The notes under the pieces were generated by a model. It had not been told where the DNA came from. It made no database searches and saw nothing but the letters and a program-made list of their open reading frames with translations. This document shows positions 49,750 through 58,764 of a stretch of 64,000 nt of DNA, piece after piece. The stretch is from Bradyrhizobium sp. CSA112 (lineage in GTDB: Bacteria; Pseudomonadota; Alphaproteobacteria; Rhizobiales; Xanthobacteraceae): assembly GCF_029051645.1 (NCBI RefSeq), contig NZ_JAACFS010000016.1, positions 62,001 to 126,000 of the forward strand, written 5' to 3'. Both the position numbers and the translations under genes were made by a program. Each line of letters opens with the position of its first letter. Within the stretch, counting starts at the first letter, position 1.

Positions 49750-51405
49750 CTACCCGACGATCTGGAACGCGTCAGCCGCACGCAACACCGTGCCGTCCTC
49801 CCAGTGGCGTCCGACCAGCATCATGCCAACAGGGAGCCCCGCCGACACGCCTGCCGGAACCGAGGCGGCAGGGTGGCCAGTGACGTCGAACGGGCAAGTG
49901 TTGGAGATCATTTCGAGTGCCCGCGCAACATAGTCCTCACGGCTCGCGTCCGGGGCCGGAAGTAGCGTGGCCTTCAAAGGTAACGTCGGCATGAGCAGGA
50001 GATCGACGCCTTTGAGTTGCTCGTCGTAGGCGGCGCGTAGCACACGCGCGAGGTTTTGGGCCTTCGCGTAGTAGCGGCCCTGGTAATTGTCCTGCATGTA
50101 CTGGCCGAGCAGGACAACGAGCTTGACGGTCTCCGAAAGGTCGTTGGCGCGCACCCGCCGGCTCCGGCCGTAGAAGTCCAGCAGCGAAGTCGTGTAGTGC
50201 CCTTTCCAGTTGGTGCCCATGCTGTTGCCCGCGACCATCAGCGCGGTGGCGCCCTCGACGGCGATAGCATTCCAGATATGGATGCCGTCGCGGTGGAGAG
50301 GGATCGATACCTCGTTCACGGTTGCTCCCGCTCGCGTCAACCGCTGTGCCGCCTCGCGCACCATGGCGTCGACATCGGGCTCGGAATTGGGCCAGCCGAA
50401 CCCTTCCTTAACGATCCCGATCCGCAGGCCGCGGGCGTCTCCGGTGAGCTGCTTGGTATAGGCTTCCGTACGCAGCCCCGCCGGTTGGCGCGGGTCGAGG
50501 CCGTCGGCCCCGGCGAGCACCTCGAGAAGCCGGGCGGCATCGCCGGCGGTACGGGCAATGGGCCCGGTATGATCAAGTGTCAATTCAATCGGGAAGACAC
50601 CTGTGTAGGGCACAAGCCCGTGGGTTGGCTTGTGGCCAACCGCTCCGCAGAACGAGCTGGGAATTCGGATCGACCCTCCCTGGTCGCCCCCGATGGCCAT
50701 GTCGCACTCGCCGGCGACGACGAGCGCCGCGCTGCCGCTGGAGGAGCCTCCGGCAGATCGCTTCGGATCGTGCGGATTGAGTACGGGGCCGGTGTCGGAG
50801 GTATGGCTACCGCCGGAGAAGCAAAGATGCTCGCACACGGCCTTGCCGACAATCTCCCCACCGGCATCGAGGATGCGGGTCACAATGGTCGCGTCCACGT
50901 CAGGGACGTAGCCCTCCAGCACGTTGGAACCGTTCATCATCGGGATGCCGGCGACGCACACATTGTCTTTGATGGCGATTTTCTTGCCCGCAAGAGGCCC
51001 CGAGGTTGCGCCTTTGATTGAGCACCTCCAGTACCAAGCGTTGAGCCGATTGTCCGAGGCACTTGGTCGGAACCCCGCGTCCCGCTGGTACTTCACCGCC
51101 AATGTCGGCTCCGCGAACTGGTCCAAGCGACGGTACGATGCCAGCACGCCGTCCATGAGGTTGCGAAACGACGTCAGATCGTCGCGGCTGAGATCCAAGT
51201 TGTAGGATTTAGCGATGCGCTCCAATTCACGCAGCGGTGGCTTGCGCAGAATCCGCGGCGCCATCGCCGCCGGGGGTGGCGCTTGCATGCCCGCCTCGGC
51301 GGCCGCACGAACGGGCGTTGTCGCCGCGGCGACAACGGTTGCTGCTGCGCCGGTCGCGCCAGCATGAAGGAAGCGACGACGCGAATAGTCTGGCGAGGCT
51401 CTCAT
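49750..51405 (-). CDS. Amidase-signature hydrolase with Tat signal peptide
   Basis: This 551-residue amidase has a twin-arginine leader (SRRRFLHAG at residues 8-16, hydrophobic ATGAAATVVAAATTPVRAAA) and so is probably folded in the cytoplasm and exported to the periplasm. The catalytic lysine is in KKIAIKDNVCVAG, the cis-serine in SAGGSSSGSAALVV and the nucleophile in GGDQGGSIRIPSSFCG, all canonical. ATG 51405 has GGGAGGATGTGCT upstream. Its periplasmic location suggests it opens amides before transport. It is monocistronic. Exported amidases of this group are less common than cytoplasmic ones; the substrate is unknown. Confidence 0.9.
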   Translation of the reverse strand: MRASPDYSRRRFLHAGATGAAATVVAAATTPVRAAAEAGMQAPPPAAMAPRILRKPPLRELERIAKSYNLDLSRDDLTSFRNLMDGVLASYRRLDQFAEPTLAVKYQRDAGFRPSASDNRLNAWYWRCSIKGATSGPLAGKKIAIKDNVCVAGIPMMNGSNVLEGYVPDVDATIVTRILDAGGEIVGKAVCEHLCFSGGSHTSDTGPVLNPHDPKRSAGGSSSGSAALVVAGECDMAIGGDQGGSIRIPSSFCGAVGHKPTHGLVPYTGVFPIELTLDHTGPIARTAGDAARLLEVLAGADGLDPRQPAGLRTEAYTKQLTGDARGLRIGIVKEGFGWPNSEPDVDAMVREAAQRLTRAGATVNEVSIPLHRDGIHIWNAIAVEGATALMVAGNSMGTNWKGHYTTSLLDFYGRSRRVRANDLSETVKLVVLLGQYMQDNYQGRYYAKAQNLARVLRAAYDEQLKGVDLLLMPTLPLKATLLPAPDASREDYVARALEMISNTCPFDVTGHPAASVPAGVSAGLPVGMMLVGRHWEDGTVLRAADAFQIVG

Positions 51406-51871
51406 AGCACATCCTCCCTCGACCAATGGGCTGACTTCTCAAATCCACCGCTCGCCCTAAAGTGTCGGGGACCGTCCGGTGGTCGGTAGCCGCGACGGTC
51501 ACCAAGCGGAGGCCGCCGACGCTGCGGCCGGCGTGCCAAGCTGCAACATCACAATGAGTCCTTGCATCCGGACAGAGCTGAGGCGCAGCAGCCGCGTGGC
51601 GTCGGCACACGTAAGCCCGGCCGAGCGGATCGTGACGGCAATTAAGGCCTGTACTGGATGCTTCCGGCATCCTCGCGGACTGCGGAACGACGCGCCGTCC
51701 AGGAGCAGATTATCGCGCAGCCACCGGCGATCTTCAAGAGCGCTCGGCAGCCACGTCGCGGAGCACTTCGACCTTCGCGACACACGCACAGTCAAGCCAC
51801 ACGCGCGATGTCTCTTCGTGGCAAGCTTGAGAACTGCCGGAGACTTGCTTCAAAGCTCAGTCTTCGCGATT
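51406..51871. other. Intergenic region, 466 bp
   Basis: No coding sequence is convincing on either strand; the open frames are arginine/serine-rich and overlap each other. It probably holds the promoter of the Tat-amidase gene. No strong hairpin or repeat was seen. Confidence 0.4.
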
Positions 51872-52027
51872 TCACTGCACCCGGTATTTGCTCATGTAGT
51901 GTTTGCGCAGGATCTTGCGGGTCTGCTCAGCAAGGCGCCTGTTAGCGCCAGCCTGCGGCTTGTCGCGGCGCTCCGGCGGCTTCGGCCGATGCGGGTGCTG
52001 TTTGGTCGAATGTCGCCTTCGAGTCAA
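51872..52027 (-). CDS. Possible small basic protein
   Basis: A 51-residue frame beginning at TTG 52027, 16 bp after the stop of the SAM-hydrolase gene, encodes a strongly basic peptide: RRRHSTKQHPHRPKPPERRD followed by a helix-like NRRLAEQTRKILRKHYMSKY. AAGG lies about 10 bases before the TTG. No family is recognised. The regular charge pattern of the last 20 residues makes it more gene-like than the surrounding frames, but the TTG start and small size leave it doubtful. Confidence 0.25.
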   Translation of the reverse strand: MTRRRHSTKQHPHRPKPPERRDKPQAGANRRLAEQTRKILRKHYMSKYRVQ

Positions 52028-52043
52028 AGCGGCAGGCCTTTGT

Positions 52044-52769
52044 TCATGTGATCTCGACCGGACTGCCGATGGCAAGACCGAGATCGCGGTCCGCCCGCCC
52101 CTGATTGACGGCAATTTCGGCAAGCCCGTTGGAGTTCTCATACCAGAAAGCCGCGCCTGGCGGCAGATCACTGAAGGTCCTCGCGCGGTCCAGAGCCCGA
52201 CCCACCGCGGTGAGCCTTGCGCCGGGCGGCAGCATAGCCGCCCTCAGCCCGGTCATCGCATTGCCGTAGTGATCGACGTAAACGATCTCGCATAGGTCAT
52301 CCGGCCAGTCTGCCCTGCGATCTGCGCCATCGCGACGTGGCCGGCCGGGGGGCGGGTCACCGCGCGCCAGCATGGCTGCCACCGGGGCGAAGAGGTCGCG
52401 CCCGTGAAAGCTGGCCGAGAGATGCTTCGGCTTCCAGTCGATGTTCCAGCTGCGCGTCTCTTGAGCTCTGCGCTGGATCAGCTCAAACAAGCCGTTGCCG
52501 GGACCGATATACCAGCGGCCGTCGGCCTCGAGAAAAATGGCTGGCCGCGTCCCGCCGACGCCGGGATCAACAACGCAGAGAAAGACAGTTCGTACCGGAA
52601 ACCATGCGGCATAGGCCGCCAACAGATACGCCGATGCCCTGGGATTGCCGACCGGCGCATCGGCGAAGAGGTCGATAATGGGTATGCCCGGCGCCATCTG
52701 GTGCAGCACCGCTTTCATCTGACCCGTATACGGGCCGTGCAACCCAAAATCCGTGAACAGCGCAATCAT
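52044..52769 (-). CDS. SAM hydroxide adenosyltransferase (SAM hydrolase, DUF62)
   Basis: This 241-residue protein splits S-adenosylmethionine into adenosine and methionine using water or hydroxide. It belongs to the fluorinase/chlorinase superfamily. Recognisable blocks are MIALFTDFGLHGPYTGQMKA (substrate Asp and loop), CVVDPGVGGTRP, IGPGNGLF and SASFHGRDLFAPVAA, in which the His-x-Arg-Asp arrangement of the hydroxide-activating triad is seen. It lacks the 20-residue loop of true fluorinases as far as can be judged by eye. It is monocistronic and cytoplasmic; its physiological purpose in bacteria is unclear. Confidence 0.9.
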   Translation of the reverse strand: MIALFTDFGLHGPYTGQMKAVLHQMAPGIPIIDLFADAPVGNPRASAYLLAAYAAWFPVRTVFLCVVDPGVGGTRPAIFLEADGRWYIGPGNGLFELIQRRAQETRSWNIDWKPKHLSASFHGRDLFAPVAAMLARGDPPPGRPRRDGADRRADWPDDLCEIVYVDHYGNAMTGLRAAMLPPGARLTAVGRALDRARTFSDLPPGAAFWYENSNGLAEIAVNQGRADRDLGLAIGSPVEIT

Positions 52770-52930
52770 GGTATCAACCTGCCCAAGTGCGTGTGTCCAC
52801 TTCGCTCGAAAACGCTATACTGACCCATACGAGCCGTGCGACGGACGCGGTCACAGCAGGACGCCAAAACGCCAAATCCCGCTTGCTCTCCGTCAATCGG
52901 CTCACCCACTGTGATCGTAGGCTCGGCGCA

Positions 52931-53137
52931 ATGTCGATCTCGCGTCTGCTCATCATCTTCGGCTTGTCGCTCGTTGCGCTTGGGCTGCTATGGCCAGTGA
53001 TCAACAAGATCGGCTTGGGCCGGTTGCCCGGCGACATTGTCATCGAGCGCGACAACTTCCGCGTTTATATCCCGCTCGCAACATCGCTGCTGGTCAGCGC
53101 GATCCTTTCCCTGATCCTTTGGCTCGCTAACCGTTAG
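52931..53137 (+). CDS. DUF2905 small membrane protein
   Basis: This 68-residue protein has two hydrophobic helices (RLLIIFGLSLVALGLLWPVI and SLLVSAILSLILWL) flanking GLGRLPGDIVIERDNFRVYIP, the DUF2905 signature. The start at 52931 is the only ATG that gives the family N-terminus. Function is unknown; the family is widespread. Its end overlaps a convergent gene by 11 bp. Confidence 0.85.
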   Translation: MSISRLLIIFGLSLVALGLLWPVINKIGLGRLPGDIVIERDNFRVYIPLATSLLVSAILSLILWLANR

Positions 53138-53459
53138 CCGTCGGCGCCTTTCGCTCCGGGTGGACGGCGCTCGGGAGCGTTCGCGGCCGGCCTGCCGGCA
53201 GCATCATCGTCTGCGCCGTGAGCAGCCACGGCATCCACATCAATCGTGTGGCCTGCGCCCAAAACGTGAAAGGGTTAGCTGCTTCGAACAAGGACCCGAT
53301 CGCTTCGAAGGACGGTGTTGCCCTCAGGTTGATCGACATCTGCTCCCAATCACCATTCGGCGATTGCCGGTGAATAATGTCGATGTCGAGGCCGGGCAAA
53401 CGAGCGCTTGCTCTCGTGGCATCGATATCGCTGTCTCGACTGTAGGTCTGCTCAGGCAT
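53127..53459 (-). CDS. Hypothetical protein
   Basis: This 110-residue protein is of no recognised family. Visible segments are IDIIHRQSPNGDWEQMSINL (beta-rich) and FEAIGSLFEAANPFTFWAQA-TRLMWMPWLLTAQTMM (amphipathic helix with four tryptophans). The latter resembles the hydrophobic surface-binding segment of phasin-like proteins, but that is only a similarity of character. The start is uncertain: ATG 53459 has TAAGG just upstream; ATG 53471 and GTG 53480 are in frame. It overlaps the convergent DUF2905 gene by 11 bp. Confidence 0.65.
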   Translation of the reverse strand: MPEQTYSRDSDIDATRASARLPGLDIDIIHRQSPNGDWEQMSINLRATPSFEAIGSLFEAANPFTFWAQATRLMWMPWLLTAQTMMLPAGRPRTLPSAVHPERKAPTANG

Positions 53460-53774
53460 CGGCCTTACCATCTCGTACACCGATTCATGCCGCGGCGCAC
53501 CTACCTGCCGCGATCGGCTTGCTGATTATCGCTCATCATTCCCGGCAATGAAAGCTCGGAAAGTTGCTGCCACGACCATGGCCGGCCCCTTGCGGAAGGA
53601 CAGAAAGTTGGCCGGGATTCGATATGACCAGCCTGCACCCTACCCTTGGATATCCGGGTGGCGCCGAAACACCATCCCACGCCGCTCCAGCTTACGTGGC
53701 AGCCGCGCCACCCCCGACCAGAGATCTAGGTTGCGATTACTGCAGGAATCAACGACCGTCGTTTAATTCCGACA

Positions 53775-55853
53775 ATGATGGACCCCAAGGTGCAGACGGC
53801 CACCGGCTACCTCGAAACTCTCAATCCCGAGCAGCGGCGTGCGGTCGAGCATGGGGCCGCGGGGGAATTGGCAGCGCCACCGCTGCTGGTGATCGCTGGA
53901 GCAGGGTCCGGAAAGACCAACACCCTCGCCCATCGGGTCGCCCATCTAATCGTTCAGGGCGCCGACCCGCGCCGGATACTGTTGATGACGTTCTCACGGC
54001 GGGCCGCCTCCGAGATGACCAAGCGGGTCGAACGCATCGCGCGCAAGGTGATGGGCTGCAACGCGGGGGTCATGACGGACGCGCTCACCTGGGCTGGAAC
54101 CTACCACGGCATCGGCGCCCGGCTGCTGCGTGAGTACGCCGAACAGATTGGCCTGGATCCCGCTTTTACGATTCACGATCGCGAAGACTCCGCGGACCTC
54201 ATGAACTTGGTCAGGCATGAGAAGGGCTTCTCGAAGACCGAAAGCCGCTTCCCGACAAAAGGTACCTGCCTTTCCATCTATTCGCGCTGCGTCAACGCCG
54301 AGATGCCGATCGAGCAGATCATCGGCACGTCGTATCCATGGTGCGGAGGATGGGCCGCGGAGCTGAAGGAACTGTTTGCGGCCTACGTCGAAGCCAAGCA
54401 GAAGCAGAACGTGCTCGATTACGACGATCTCCTCCTCTATTGGGCGCAGATGGTCGGCGACGCCAACCTGGCCGACGACATTGGCGGTCGCTTCGACCAC
54501 GTCCTCGTCGACGAGTATCAGGATACGAACCGCCTCCAGTCCTCGATTCTGCTGGCCCTCAAGCCCGGCGGCCGAGGCCTGACGGTGGTCGGCGACGACG
54601 CCCAATCGATCTATTCATTCCGCGCCGCGACCGTGCGCAACATCCTCGACTTTCCCGACCAATTCTCGCCGCCTGCGAGCATCATCACGCTCGACCGCAA
54701 CTATCGATCGACGCAAACGATACTCGCCGCCGCCAACGGCGTTATCGGTCTCGCCAAGGAGCGTTTCACCAAGAACCTCTGGACCGAGCGCGCCTCTGCA
54801 GCGAAGCCGCAACTTGTTACCGTCCGCGACGAGGCCGACCAGGCACGTTTTATCGTCGAGCGCATTTTGGAGAACCGCGAGTCCGGCACGCTCCTCAAAG
54901 AGCAGGCCGTTCTGTTCCGGACGTCAAGCCACAGCGGTCCGCTTGAAATCGAACTCACGCGTCGGAACATCCCGTTCGTGAAGTTCGGCGGACTGAAGTT
55001 TCTTGACGCCGCCCACATCAAGGACATGCTGGCATTGCTGCGGTTCGTCGAAAATCCGCGCGATCGTGTCGCGGGATTCCGTCTGCTGCATCTGCTGCCT
55101 GGCATCGGCTCGGCAACCGCGCAGCGCGTGCTCGACCGTATGGCGGAGGCCGCCGACCCGATCGTCGCGCTCGCGGGCATCCCGGCACCACCGCGTGCTG
55201 GCAACGATTGGAAGAGCTTCGTCGAGACCTTAGGCAATCTCCGATATTCGGAATGGCCCGTCGATCTGGAGCGTGCGCGCCTCTGGTACGAACCGCATCT
55301 CGATCGCATCCACGAGGACGCCGAAACGCGGCGGGCTGACTTGCTCCAGCTCGAGCAGATCGCCTCCGGATATCCTTCGCGCGAACGCTTCCTGACCGAG
55401 CTCACCCTGGATCCGCCCGACGCGACCAGCGACCAGGCCGGCGTGCCGCTGCTCGACGAGGACTACCTCATTCTATCCACGATCCACTCCGCTAAGGGCC
55501 AGGAGTGGAAGTCCGTCTATCTGCTCAACGTGGTCGATGGCTGCATGCCTTCCGACCTCGGTGCCGGCACCTCGGCCGAGATTGAGGAGGAACGCCGACT
55601 GCTCTATGTCGCGATGACCCGTGCAAAGGACGACCTCCATCTCGTCGTGCCGCAGCGATTCTTTGTGCACGGCCAGCACGCGCAGGGCGATCGCCACCTG
55701 TATGCCTCGAGGACGCGGTTCATTCCCGAAAAGCTCCTCGGTCTGTTCGAGCGGATGGCCTGGCCGCTTGCGCCGGCCGGTACTGCGGCACGCACCGCTG
55801 GTCAGGGACCAAAGCTGGATATTGGCGCCCGCATGCGCGGTATGTGGCGATAG
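53775..55853 (+). CDS. UvrD/Rep/PcrA-family ATP-dependent DNA helicase
   Basis: This 692-residue SF1A helicase carries all major motifs: Q-motif LNPEQRRAVEHG, Walker A AGAGSGKTNT (41-50), motif Ia MTFSRRAASEM, Walker B VDEYQDTNRLQ, motif III GDDAQSIYSFRAA, motif IV LDRNYRSTQTIL, motif V STIHSAKGQEW and motif VI LLYVAMTRAKDDL. It is somewhat shorter than UvrD (about 720) and lacks the long C-terminal extension that binds RNA polymerase. It unwinds DNA 3-prime to 5-prime in repair or replication restart. It is monocistronic with no associated nuclease. Confidence 0.93.
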   Translation: MMDPKVQTATGYLETLNPEQRRAVEHGAAGELAAPPLLVIAGAGSGKTNTLAHRVAHLIVQGADPRRILLMTFSRRAASEMTKRVERIARKVMGCNAGVMTDALTWAGTYHGIGARLLREYAEQIGLDPAFTIHDREDSADLMNLVRHEKGFSKTESRFPTKGTCLSIYSRCVNAEMPIEQIIGTSYPWCGGWAAELKELFAAYVEAKQKQNVLDYDDLLLYWAQMVGDANLADDIGGRFDHVLVDEYQDTNRLQSSILLALKPGGRGLTVVGDDAQSIYSFRAATVRNILDFPDQFSPPASIITLDRNYRSTQTILAAANGVIGLAKERFTKNLWTERASAAKPQLVTVRDEADQARFIVERILENRESGTLLKEQAVLFRTSSHSGPLEIELTRRNIPFVKFGGLKFLDAAHIKDMLALLRFVENPRDRVAGFRLLHLLPGIGSATAQRVLDRMAEAADPIVALAGIPAPPRAGNDWKSFVETLGNLRYSEWPVDLERARLWYEPHLDRIHEDAETRRADLLQLEQIASGYPSRERFLTELTLDPPDATSDQAGVPLLDEDYLILSTIHSAKGQEWKSVYLLNVVDGCMPSDLGAGTSAEIEEERRLLYVAMTRAKDDLHLVVPQRFFVHGQHAQGDRHLYASRTRFIPEKLLGLFERMAWPLAPAGTAARTAGQGPKLDIGARMRGMWR

Positions 55854-55895
55854 GCGAGATACGGTCGCCTCGCAGTTTGCCTTATATTTGGAAGG

Positions 55896-55984
55896 TCACC
55901 TCTTGGCATTACCTGACATGGCCAGTTTGCCGAACTGCTGATCGCTGTTGAACGTGACGACGCCGATCGACTGCAATGCCGGAA
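55896..55984 (-). pseudogene. Possible C-terminal gene remnant
   Basis: On the minus strand about 29 codons read IPALQSIGVVTFNSDQ and end in FGKLAMSGNAKR before a stop at 55896. A stop codon lies directly upstream in frame. The amino-acid pattern looks like a real protein tail rather than a shadow frame, so this 181-bp gap between the helicase and the Rieske gene may hold the end of a deleted gene. Parent family not recognised. Confidence 0.25.
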
Positions 55985-56034
55985 TTCAAACGCGAACCGC
56001 CCGAAGACGGTTCGCCAGCGCTCAGCGCGTAACG

Positions 56035-57816
56035 TCAGGACGATGCCGCCTCTTGATACAGTTCGCCACCCCGCATCAAGCGCCGGGCGATGTCGGCTGT
56101 CTGCAGTGACGCGCGTTCGGTCGGTGAATGGGCCGCCAGATAGCGGGCGACCGCGATGAGGATGTGCCGGCCCTCATCCGTGGCGCCCCACACGTCGAAT
56201 TGCCGGACTCCCGCCTCCAGCATCTGATACGCATGGAAGCCAGCATCTTCGCGCAGCACCGCATGCGCGAGCATGACGATCAGCGCCTGCGGCGAATGGC
56301 CGAGCGTGAGATGCCGTGCCACCAGGCGTGCGGCGAGATCGACCTGTCTCTGCCGGTCGAAGGCGTCAAGCAAGGCGGCGCCGATTGTCTCTGGATCCGC
56401 GGGCAGACCATCGAGCTGCTCGCCGCCGTCGCCCGGGATGCGCGCTGGCGGCACATTGAGATAGCGAGCAAGGTAGAGCGCCATCGCTCCGTGCAATACG
56501 CCGCGGAAGGCCGTAACGTGAGTGTCGACGTTGGCAATCCCGATCCGCGTCAGCATCTGGTGGACTGCGTTGGCGAAGGTGAAGACGTGATGCGCCGTCT
56601 CCCAGTCGGCGTACTCGTTGGCATTGCCGAAGCGCGCCACCCTGAGCGCTGCCGCGTACGCGAGGGATTGGCCAAGGTCAGCAGGAGCGGCACCAGCGCC
56701 GATCGCTTCCTTGAGCGCGTCAACAATCCTGGCCGGATTGTCACCGAGCAGCTCTTGAGCAAGCGCGGCATGGCCCGACCAGTCACGCGAGCCGCGTCCG
56801 GCAGCAAACAGGTCCGCGAGTTCGCTGGTTGATTCCTCACACAAGGCAACAAGGTCAATGGGCTGGCGCCAGGCAGTCGATTCCTCGGCACCGCGGGCCG
56901 CTACCATCTGACCGACGACTGTCGGCAGCAGAGCCGCCGCATGTTGCCAGCCGACCAGGTCGAGGCACTCGAATGCCTTGTTGATGAAGTCGAGCGAGTG
57001 CCCGGTGTCGGCGAACGCCCGCTCGGTCTCCGCAGAGAACAGGGCATCAGCGAGTTCAGCCGGGGAGAAGCCCGCCACAATCGCCGTGAGCAGCGTGCGC
57101 TCGGCCGCCTCGCGATGGCGCACTTTTGTCCAACGCCGCAGCCAGCGTTTGAGCGCGGCCGGATCCGGTCGGCTTCCAAGCGGCGCGCGTTCCCGCCGCG
57201 GTGCCTCGCCATCGCAGTCCGCCGCCACGCGGCGTGCGCCGTGGAACAGAGCGAGATAGGCGTCCTCGTCCGGCAGCACAGGCAGGAGATTGGCGAGTGC
57301 CGTAAGGATCGTAAGACCTGCGCCCCACCCGTCGCGATTTTGCGCCCCGAACAGCGCCACCTCCCGCACGATTTCGGTCTGCGGTACGCCCGCCGCGAGC
57401 TGACCATGGATGGCCTTGGCAATGACGAGGCCAAGATCGTGGGCGAGGCCGTTCGCAAGTTGCTGACGCCAGTGCGCGGCGGGATCGGCATGGGCGAATG
57501 TGGTCTTGACCCAGACGTCACCATTGCGCACCTCGACCGGGCATATCGGCACGTCGTCCGCCCATAGGTCGAAGGTGCAGCCGCTTTCGAGATCGAAGCG
57601 CGCGTGGTGCCAGTGACAGGTCAAGATGCCGTCCTCGACACTGCCGCGCTCGAGCGGGAAGCCCATGTGCGGGCACCGATTGTCGAGGGCGAAGACGCGC
57701 CCGCGGTCGTAGATGACGAGGATCGGACGATGGCTACCGTGCACAACGAGCCGCCCCTTGATCTTCAGCTCCTCAAGGCTGCCCGCCAGCGCAAATTCCC
57801 TGTTAGGCATGTCCAT
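56035..57816 (-). CDS. Rieske 2Fe-2S protein with large helical C-terminal domain
   Basis: This is a 593-residue protein. Residues 1-105 are a Rieske domain with ligands Cys48-x-His50 (RCPHMGFPLERG) and Cys67-x-x-His70 (LTCHWHH), of the ferredoxin/dioxygenase-ferredoxin type. The remaining ~490 residues are almost all alpha-helical, with recurring Ala/Leu-rich helices (HDLGLVIAKAIHGQLAAG, TLLTAIVAGFSPAELADALF, FANAVHQMLTRIGI, HPNE-like segments absent). No known oxygenase iron triad is evident. ATG 57816 is chosen because GGGAGG lies seven bases upstream; ATG 57822 and 57810 are alternatives. The helical part may bind a cofactor or substrate; its function is unknown. Possibly an electron-transfer oxidoreductase. 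Confidence 0.8.
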   Translation of the reverse strand: MDMPNREFALAGSLEELKIKGRLVVHGSHRPILVIYDRGRVFALDNRCPHMGFPLERGSVEDGILTCHWHHARFDLESGCTFDLWADDVPICPVEVRNGDVWVKTTFAHADPAAHWRQQLANGLAHDLGLVIAKAIHGQLAAGVPQTEIVREVALFGAQNRDGWGAGLTILTALANLLPVLPDEDAYLALFHGARRVAADCDGEAPRRERAPLGSRPDPAALKRWLRRWTKVRHREAAERTLLTAIVAGFSPAELADALFSAETERAFADTGHSLDFINKAFECLDLVGWQHAAALLPTVVGQMVAARGAEESTAWRQPIDLVALCEESTSELADLFAAGRGSRDWSGHAALAQELLGDNPARIVDALKEAIGAGAAPADLGQSLAYAAALRVARFGNANEYADWETAHHVFTFANAVHQMLTRIGIANVDTHVTAFRGVLHGAMALYLARYLNVPPARIPGDGGEQLDGLPADPETIGAALLDAFDRQRQVDLAARLVARHLTLGHSPQALIVMLAHAVLREDAGFHAYQMLEAGVRQFDVWGATDEGRHILIAVARYLAAHSPTERASLQTADIARRLMRGGELYQEAASS

Positions 57817-58171
57817 GAGCATACCTCCCATTGTCACCCTGGGGCCGCTGCAGCTACCTGCAGGTACTCCACAACATAGGCGCCCTCTCGCGCAAAGGCG
57901 AGAGAATGCCAGGTGGGGCTGCGCAAAAGGGCGCGAGCTGCCATGACGAGATGGCCCAAGGTACTTCAAAAATGCGCTACAAACGCTTGCACCTCTTCCA
58001 ATCTTTCCGGCGATCCCGTTATGCTGTTTGACTATCAGTTGGAACGATCGGATGGAGCCGCGAAACGGCATGCTATACATCCCGACCAAGCAAACACCAT
58101 GAAAGTTAGAAGTTAGAAGAGAGCTTGTTCATCATCACGTTCGTGAAGCGACGAGCTCCAAAGGTTGCGCG
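57817..58171. other. Intergenic region, 355 bp
   Basis: Upstream of the minus-strand Rieske gene and of the degraded S41 peptidase on the plus strand. It contains CTGCAGCTACCTGCAG (57848-57863) and a short tandem GTTAGAA pair near 58105. No gene is supported. Confidence 0.4.
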
Positions 58172-58541
58172 ATGAAGGAGGCAATCAACTCAGCACCGTC
58201 GCGCCGCCATTTTTTTGGGCTAACATCAATGGCTGCGGCATCAGCTCTGGCTCCAGCGTGGGCCGAGCAGCCAGTACCAGCGGATTCGGCTACATCCCAG
58301 TATGGCTTCAAAAAATACCGGCTTGGCGAGGTCATCGGTACCCGTACCGAGGGAGCTGTCCTCGCTGCCACGGCATTCTTCATTGGTGGCAGTTTGCTGT
58401 TTGCTCGCGGTCGAGGACGTGCATGTCGATGGCGAGCGGCTGGAACGCGTTGGCGTCGCACCCACGATCGAAGTCCAAGCCGACCCTGACTCCATGGATC
58501 GCAGTGACCCTCAACTCAATCGCGCAGTCGCGGTCCTATCC
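58172..58541 (+). pseudogene. Degraded S41-type (C-terminal-processing) peptidase, deletion plus frameshift
   Basis: A Tat-like leader (SAPSRRHFFGLTSMAAASAL) begins at 58172 and runs, after about 45 codons, straight into the late part of an S41 peptidase (EVIGTRTEGAVLAATAFFIG then SLLFA). Near 58400-58410 the family sequence continues in the next frame (AVEDVHVDGERLERVGVAPT and DPQLNRAVAVLS). In intact S41 peptidases this stretch is one continuous frame and is preceded by about 300 residues that include PDZ and catalytic parts, which are missing here. So there is an internal deletion and a one-base frameshift. Downstream frames are not family-like. Confidence 0.65.
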
Positions 58542-58764
58542 GGGGTACAGCCTGCTGGCTCTTGTTCCGGAGAGCCGGACGTTAGCGAGGGCTGCCTCCT
58601 CGACGCGGCGCGCTTTTGGTCAAGAGCCCTTACGCAGTGGCCCACACGAGACGAGATTTTTTCGAAGAGTTGGGCTTCGCTGGTGGAGGAGTTGGGAATA
58701 GGTGTAACTCTGCGATAGTCGCATTGTGCGTCTACCATTGCCGCTTCCGAGGGATGTTTCGGAT

